A stretch of DNA of 64,000 bases. It comes from Amphibalanus amphitrite (Eukaryota > Arthropoda > Thecostraca > Balanomorpha > Balanidae). Position 1 is the first letter of the stretch, and each line of letters begins with the position of its first letter. The notes beneath the pieces were generated by a model. That model saw only the letters and a list, made by a program, of their open reading frames with translations, searched no databases and was not told the DNA's origin. Made by a program: the position numbers and the translations under genes. Positions 57,808-64,000 of this stretch are shown here, in pieces. Location of the stretch: assembly GCF_019059575.1 (NCBI RefSeq), contig NW_024883434.1, forward strand, positions 19,715 to 83,714, written 5' to 3'.

Positions 57808-58098
57808 GATCAAAGCACGTTTGCTTGGTGTGCTTGCTGTGTGCAGTGTTTACAGTTTATTTTAGCTATCCATCGGCAAAACGTCTGGGGATTTTCCTGT
57901 AACGCTCCGGTCTATGCACCCGTCCATGTTTTATCTGCGCTGCAGTGAGCAAATGTAGTCAGCAAACACCACTGAATATGCAAATGGACTGGCCTCGTGC
58001 TGAATGTGGCTGTTGTGACTGCGTCATGGCTGCGCGGCGAACGGTGCGATAGCGCACGTGCGGTGACGGAATTATCGCAGTAGAACTGCAGTCGAGTG
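57808..58098. other. Flank of the gene-carrying element, nothing recognised
   Basis: No exon or repeat beyond the 8-bp duplication that starts the next element. Confidence 0.5.
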
Positions 58099-58366
58099 CA
58101 CTGGCAGATCTGGGCGGATCCAGAAGGGTGGGCTTGGACGCTGCAGGGGGCGGCACACCCCAAAAAAATTCTCCAGTTTCCAAAAACTTCCCGGATTTCG
58201 ATCCCTTATGCACTACCGAGCAGTTTATAGCATTTTTTCCTAATAAAAGTTGTTTTGTTTTCTTTTTGTTCTCGAAAAATCACAAAATGTTGTCGATTTC
58301 GGGCACCGCGGGAGGGATGGCATTTGCCCCAAACGCCCCCCCCCCTTCCTCCTGGATCTGCCACTG
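58099..58366. mobile_element. hAT-like MITE, 268 bp
   Basis: Left end CACTGGCAGATCTGG and right end (inverse CAGTGGCAGATCCAGG), flanked by the perfect 8-bp duplication GTCGAGTG (58091-58098 and 58367-58374). Non-coding, with a C-run before the right end. Confidence 0.9.
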
Positions 58367-58374
58367 GTCGAGTG

Positions 58375-59378
58375 CAGCGGTAAATGACATGACACTGAAA
58401 CTGATAATGTGGGACGTAGGCGTCGGTAGCAAAACCGCGTGTGGTGGTTTTAAAGACTGAAGCTTCGGCAGTTATGAACGCAACAATGGACGCAGTGGAT
58501 TATGAATATGATTCGTTAGCTATGACCTCAGTGGATCTTAAATTGGGGAAATACAAGCACAATAGCTGATGCACCTTTTGTCACAAACTTAGCAGCTGAA
58601 GAAGATTCGGGTAAAACAATGGTATCAAAATTTTACCGTAAGTGCGGTCGGTTATTGTATCTCTGCGAATTATGATTCCAGCTACTCATTCATATCCGCC
58701 CACGGGCGCCATTCATTATTCATTGGACAGACAAGAGCGTGTCGGCATGTAAAGCAGCATCAAGGTCAAGAAAACCACTCTGGACAGTCGCAAACCACAA
58801 CCACAAACGTCTAAAGGGAATGCCGTGATCACGTGACCGTGGGAAAGACTGCGGGAAGGTAGCATGTACTGCAGCCTGGTATTTCGCCTGCTCAAGCCGC
58901 AGCATTTATCATGACCGGGTATGTTGCCATAATCGATGTAGCCAAGTACCCAATTGGGTGTTTTTTGCCAAGTACCCAAATGGGCGGTTTTCGGACACGG
59001 TGTCATCTATTTTTCATCGTGAGATGATAGTTATCATCAGGAGTCATTATGTGTTATCAATTGTCCTCGCAAGCGATGTGTCATCATACTAACTCAGGCA
59101 TCACATGCCACTCAATGTGGAATTGTGCATCCATCACGTAATTCTGAGCCGCAAGCCATAAAGGTATAGGTGCTTGCATTTGCAGCTTTAGTGTATCACG
59201 GTTCAGAATGTCCGACCAACGCCAATACCTGCTTTAGTATACCGTTTGTATATTGACAAGGTATACTATTAAAATAAAATGTTCGATGCAAGGCGATATT
59301 GAACTTTTGACAAAAGTTTAAAACCATGTTCTCCTTTGAACTCGATCACATGCCTGAGCGAGCAGAACAGGCAGCACC
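58375..59378. other. Intergenic, nothing recognised
   Basis: Only a local near-duplication AAGTACCCAATTGGG / AAGTACCCAAATGGG at about 58944-58984. No exon. Confidence 0.45.
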
Positions 59379-59382
59379 TTAA

Positions 59383-60323
59383 AGGGACCCTCCCACCTTC
59401 AAAAAAGTAAATGAATTGGAATGAAAGTGATGTCGCTCGGTTCAGAAAGAGCAAAAACGAATATCTACCAAATTTCATCGAAAAATATTCACCGGTTTTC
59501 AAGATATTAGACTTTTACTTTTGTTTACTTTTTGGGATCTCCGCTGTTCCTATAGCGACTTTATTTGAAAGTGCGGCATTTGTTGCGCGCAAAGCAGCAT
59601 ATACCACCGCGTGCTACAAAACGTTTTAGTCAAACATTTAAAAATCGTTAGATATCTGCGCTGACGTCACACATTCAGAGGGGTATTCCTATGCATTAGC
59701 CCCTCTGAATCAAAATGCTGCAATTTTGAAATTCAATATTTCCGATTTAAAGGGACCCTCCCACCTTAACATTAGTTTTGAGTTGAGATAGCCAAGTTTG
59801 CGGCCAGGCTCAGAAACCACCATTTATCCTGGTCGCAACCCCCGCAGCTTTATGGTGTTCAAGAAATTTCTTCCCTTTACTTGCAGGGTGGGACCAGCGT
59901 GGTCCCTATCTCTTAACCATTACGGGAATCTGATGACGTCATCAGGCTTTCGAACGTCCGTTAAATGTTTGACTAAAACGTTTTGTAGTACGCGGTGGTA
60001 TATGCTGCTTTGCGCGCAACAAATGCCGCACTTTCAAATAAAGTCGCTAGGAACAGCGGAGATCCCAAAAAGTAAACAAAAGTAAAAGTCTAATATCTTG
60101 AAAACCGGTGAATATTTTTCGATGAAATTTGGTAGATATTCGTTTTTGCTCTTTCTGAACCGAGCGACATCACTTTCATGCCAATTCATTAACTTTTTTG
60201 AAGGTGGGAGGGTCCCTTTAAGGCATTTCTCGATGTTGTGAGTGCCGAAACCGATAATTGTGAGCCAGGGACCCCATTTTGGCTATCTCAACTCAAATCT
60301 AATGTTAAGGTGGGAGGGTCCCT
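59383..60323 (+). mobile_element. TTAA-flanked MITE, AGGGACC family, copy c (host of copy d)
   Basis: TTAA at 59379-59382 and 60324-60327, ends AGGGACCCTCCCACCTT and inverse. It is interrupted at an internal TTAA by an inverted copy of the same family (59751-60217). Confidence 0.9.
59751..60217 (-). mobile_element. TTAA-flanked MITE, AGGGACC family, copy d, nested in copy c
   Basis: 467 bp with TTAA at 59747-59750 and 60218-60221. Other copies of the family have an uninterrupted AATTAAAGCATTTCTCGATG at this point, so the TTAA is a target duplication and the insertion is directly demonstrated. Confidence 0.92.
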
Positions 60324-60539
60324 TTAACTAAAACGAAAAGGCGAATTGGAGAGACATATTGCAACGCAATCTATATAGAGAACAATGCAACGGACGTATA
60401 TGACTTGAACTAAAACTGCTTAGGGTGTATGACTTGAACTAAAACTACTTAGGTATGACAAAAAGTAACCCTAAAATGTCCACCATCCAGCCGTCACCTT
60501 ACACCGTTACAGAGGTCTCGGCGATCTCGCTGACCAGTT

Positions 60540-60790
60540 TTATCTCTCCTCAGACCAGGAGGTCCACTGCAGCGCCGGAAATTCTCGCCGGAAACTCGGC
60601 TTCCGGTCGCTGCATGACGTCACTGGAGCTCGGACGTGACGTCATCGGCTACGCCGCCGCCCGGCGGCCGCTGCGTGGTGCAGAGATAAGCGCTCGAGCG
60701 CCTGGGGCTGGCGTTAGCGGACGGTTTGGAGGGTGCGCTACGCGCCTGCAGTGGTTTGGGAATGTATGCCGGCTGACGGAGCTACGCTAG
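60540..60790. promoter_or_regulatory. GC-rich segment with paired TGACGTCA sites
   Basis: A CpG-rich island of about 250 bp in AT-rich surroundings holds two perfect TGACGTCA palindromes at 60615-60622 and 60637-60644, 22 bp apart (two helical turns). It could be a promoter or unmapped 5' exon, possibly of the large minus-strand gene whose start is missing. This is speculative; no transcript evidence. Confidence 0.35.
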
Positions 60791-61455
60791 GAGAACTAGA
60801 GTTTCAACCAACGTGGGGGTTGGTGGCGGTCATAAGAAGACGTTTCAACGGTAATATGGCTGAGGAAGTTTGAGAGAGATAAGTGCGCCTCCAATAGATG
60901 TGGACAGAATTTTCCAGAGAAGTGTAAAAAAAATTCACACCTCGCATATCTTCTAAAAAGCATAGGTCAGCCGAGCGCCAGTAAAATGCAGTTGCTTTCT
61001 CTTTTGTTACCAATGTTTAGCAGTTAGCACTATTGGGCGATCCTGAGCCGCGGTGACATGCTCTCCCAAAATGCCGCCTGGATCCGCCACTGCATAATGT
61101 TTGCATTGTCTATCACACCGCCCATACCAGCATGCAGCCTAATTTTGTGCATGACGTACCAGCGATTATGCAATTTGGCCGATCCCTCCCGGTCGGATTG
61201 GCTACATTGGTGTGAGGTCATTGGTCGAGACTATGGGATGGGAGCCATACGTTTTCATCACATGCTGAACAATGCATAAACAGAAACAATAAAAATACCA
61301 GCCGATGGATAACAGTCTATGTGCAAAAAAAAACATGAGAAATAGCAGTTTACAGCAAATCGATGTTCCTATGAAAGCGTTTCAATGAAAAAGTGCAAAA
61401 GCTAGTCAGCAAGGAAGTCAATTTACATCAGCAAAAGGTGACGTCACGTCACACC
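60791..61455. other. Intergenic with a possible hAT-end relic
   Basis: CTGGATCCGCCACTG at 61077-61091 resembles the right end of the 268-bp hAT MITE, but no partner end or target duplication was found. Otherwise unremarkable. Confidence 0.4.
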
Positions 61456-63335
61456 CAGGGTTGTATACCAATCAAGTCGATTGAATTGATTGATTTGATT
61501 CAGGGCGTATTTTGAGTTGATTGGATTGAGTCGATTGACTTTTCGAGATGACTGGTTGACTGACTCGTTTGACTTTAGCGACTGGTTGACTGATTTGATT
61601 CCCGAAAATTAGAGTGACTCGTATGATTGAGTCGATTGAATGGAAAGTTGAAATAAGTTTTAGTTGACGAAAAATAATGACACCAATTGATGACATCAAA
61701 GATCACAAAACTACACTGAAAACTGCTTGTCATCACAACTGCAATATGGAGTAGATGGCCAAATAAAGAACAGGGCCTAAACATGAACAGCCAACTTTGA
61801 CTTTCAACTGCAATAACTGCTCCAATCCTGTGATAGAACCTGGCGGTGGCGATGCACCTACCTACCTTTCTGCACTCAGCAGGAATTTTTTTTTTAATCC
61901 AGATGATAAAGTGCAAGGCCCTATATACTAATAAAGTGTGATTAATTACTAATTCACATCTCCACATCTCCTCAGAAACAACCCACTGAACTCTATAAAT
62001 ATCTGAAACCCCTACAAAAATAACTGAAACAAAAGCGCCGTTTTCGTCTCGCTAATTACGTTTACATTAATAATTTGCTGCATTGTTTAATTTGCAGCAG
62101 AACGTTTGTTGATCCTTTTCTCCTGAGAGCCTAGGCATAACATATTTAATATATTTCATTTTCCTTAAGATATTTTACCGAATATTATTAAGTGGTTTTA
62201 TTTCAATTGAAATAATAATTAAAACGAAATTGGTGTTGTACAACCGATTTATTTTATGATGATCTACCATACTACATGATAATCAATGACGTCATCTTAC
62301 CAAAAAATCAAAAGACGAAGAACAAGGATTTATAAAAGCTTAGCATACTTCTTGGCAAAACGTTTTCTTTGTTTTTTTCGCAGTCGCACCAACGGCATTT
62401 AATTTTCCTTGTTCTTCTTCCTTTGTCCTTAACTTATCCTGTGGTTCCAGAGTCCCTGTCCTTTCCATTTCCTTTAAATATATTTTAATGCTCATCCCTA
62501 TCCCCCAGTCCTAACAGTTTCAAATTGTATTGCAATAAAATGTTTGAATTCTTCACATATAACCTATCTACCTTCGTTGGTACTGTTGGTAGCCAGTGAC
62601 ACATCTAGGCAGGTAAGTAGCGACCTACCTGCTTTCCTGCTGTCTTCATAAAGCATACCTAATGAAGTTGTCAAATTTATAGCACATTTTCAACACTTTC
62701 ATATCAATATGGTGTCAGTGTGGCATGTAACCTAGCTAGGTTCATTATGTTCAGGGCTCAATTCAGAAGAGCTCCGCATAACTCACATAAGAGACAGACG
62801 GGGGCTTTACAATTTACATGGGGTAGATGGCCTGATGACTTAGCTGGAATATGGCCAAAATTAAATTGACAACTTTTAGGTGAAAGGTGGCGATTTGGGT
62901 TAAGGGGCGTTTGTTGAAGTCAACTACTGGGTTATTTTGCACCCATTAAATGAAACTTCTGCTCCAATTCTACCCATTGAACCTCAATATCATGATCCAC
63001 CTGTCCATCACTAGGTATCCTTCCTTATTACATAGAAACTTTGAATGGCATGGCAATTTATAATTTTAAATGACAATATTTTTGTTTCTTCCGTAGGTAG
63101 GTAGGTAGGTAGGTACACCAGACTGCTATGGACACTTTTCCAAGTTGGTGGGGCAAAAAACCTAATGTATATCTTGGTTTGAGTCGTTTGATTGAGTTGA
63201 TTGATTCCTTTCATTGTCGCGTTTGAGTCGATTGAATCAATTCCCGAAAACTGCTCTGACTTGATTGATTTGATTGGTTTCCCAAATTTGTCGTGATTGA
63301 ATTGATTGCTATTGATTGAGTCGTATACAACCCTG
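61456..63335. mobile_element. hAT-like element with GATT-rich subterminal repeats
   Basis: 1,880 bp with inverted ends CAGGGTTGTATAC. Flanks are GTCACACC (61448-61455) and GCACACC (63336-63342), an 8-bp duplication with one base lost. Both ends carry long arrays of TTGATTGA/GAGTCGATTGA motifs (61473-61640 and 63170-63320) in mirrored orientation. The AT-rich middle has no transposase frame; TAGG tetranucleotides repeat at about 63095-63113. Confidence 0.8.
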
Positions 63336-63342
63336 GCACACC

Positions 63343-63758
63343 CAGTTGTGACGTCACAGCTCAATTAACGGGTCAAAAGTCAATGATCTCCGGCTCGCCT
63401 GCATCTCCGAACCTCTCGAGGGTAATTGATGACAAAATTGCAAGCTGCGCACAAGTGAAGTGCAACTAAACGTGCAATCAATATGGCGGACGGAGGTGTA
63501 CCTGATGGGAATCTTGATGCAGTGTTTTGGTCGGAGCAATGCTAGTAAATTTGTATGCAACGAGTGGAACGACGCGGATGCATTTTGTGTTTGCAGATGA
63601 GGAAACATGCAGTTGCATTATTTCATAGTTCGGACAGACACATATTTCATGTTTGTCCGATAAGATTTCATGGCAAAACTATAGGCATCGATGAACGAAA
63701 GATGCAGCTTGTCTTGGAAAAACATTTCTAAATTCAAGAAAAACATGCCGTTAAGACA
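63343..63758. other. Right-hand flank, possible 5' end of a gene
   Basis: A TGACGTCA at about 63350 and an ATG in good context (CAATATGGCGGACGG, 63483) that opens only about 20 codons without a clear donor. Not annotated as coding. Confidence 0.3.
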
Positions 63759-63761
63759 GCA

Positions 63762-64000
63762 GCATCGAGCTCTTCCGCATCTCCATCCCTCATCCAAACT
63801 TCCTGGGTCACCGAACACCTATCGAGGTCAAACCCTTCACAACAGCCTTCAATGCCGCTGCCTCTCCCCGGTCGTATTTTCTCCGTAGAACCAGCGATCC
63901 GTGTTTGTGACACAGGCCCCGCGCGCGGTCTGTCGTCCACTACATCACACGATGCGGAGGCTCACGACACAAAGGTCCGTGAAGCTTGGTCGAAGGTCAT
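63762..64000 (+). CDS. Possible partial exon running off the right edge
   Basis: From a possible acceptor (TTAAGACAG) one frame stays open for about 80 codons to the last base of the window. It starts Ser-rich (SSSSASPS), then Pro-rich (PSMPLPLPGRI), and ends AEAHDTKVREAWSKV. Composition is coding-like, but the opposite strand is also open over part of it and no domain is recognised. Confidence 0.3.

Noticed and set aside
60455-60790. 111-codon plus-strand frame
   Set aside because: Lies in a CpG-rich segment where stops are rare; no motif and no splice or start support.
61077-61091. Second hAT MITE end
   Set aside because: Only one end is visible and there is no target duplication; too little to call an element.

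Overview
This is a window of eukaryotic (animal) nuclear genome. Genes are split into small exons by long introns with GT...AG borders, there are long (GA)n microsatellites, and most of the sequence between exons is transposable elements. An arthropod is the best guess, and a crustacean such as a barnacle would fit. The reasons are a tramtrack/lola-type BTB exon, a CsRn1-type Gypsy LTR element with a tRNA-Trp primer site, a jockey/I-type non-LTR Gag, and mariner-like elements. The species cannot be named from sequence alone.

Host genes. (1) At the left edge, one minus-strand exon encodes the start of a BTB/POZ domain (299-484); the rest lies off the window. (2) A divergent seven-transmembrane receptor on the minus strand is split by a 6.67-kb LTR retrotransposon: its N-terminal part is at 14461-14905 and its seven membrane segments are at 6739-7793. 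(3) A large, disordered, proline- and serine-rich minus-strand protein is assembled here from six exons between 45610 and 20758. Every junction has GT/AG borders and matching phase. About 1,730 residues are visible, the N terminus is missing, and I do not recognise the family. (4) Plus-strand exon candidates lie at 14962-15047 and at the right edge (63762-64000).

Mobile DNA. 7794-14460 is a CsRn1-like LTR element with 995-bp LTRs, an intact gag and an internally deleted pol. A jockey/I-like non-LTR element carrying only ORF1 is inserted in its 5' LTR. Five MITEs of three sequence families (15852-16788, 17182-18101, 26980-29324, 34893-35778, 41598-42536) have CCC-starting ends next to TTAA, like piggyBac. 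Both ends of each carry a G-run/C-run hairpin, and the interiors are rich in GGTCA and TGACGTCA motifs. A second TTAA family (AGGGACC ends) has five copies, some nested or abutting. There are three mariner-like derivatives (19388, 27756, 55082), three hAT-like elements (46755, 58099, 61456), an 887-bp palindrome built of palindromes (50501-51387), and several smaller fold-back elements.

The most unusual unit is 51596-57807. Short inverted repeats (TACACTGAAAAAA...) and subterminal arrays of a TAATTTTA-type motif bound a spliced plus-strand gene (exons at 52851, 54020 and 56418, possibly one ending at 52428). Its product does not look like a transposase, and the unit has itself been invaded by a mariner derivative and a fold-back MITE. 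This is the best candidate for an undescribed system.

All homology statements come from motif recognition by eye. No searches, alignments or transcript data were available.
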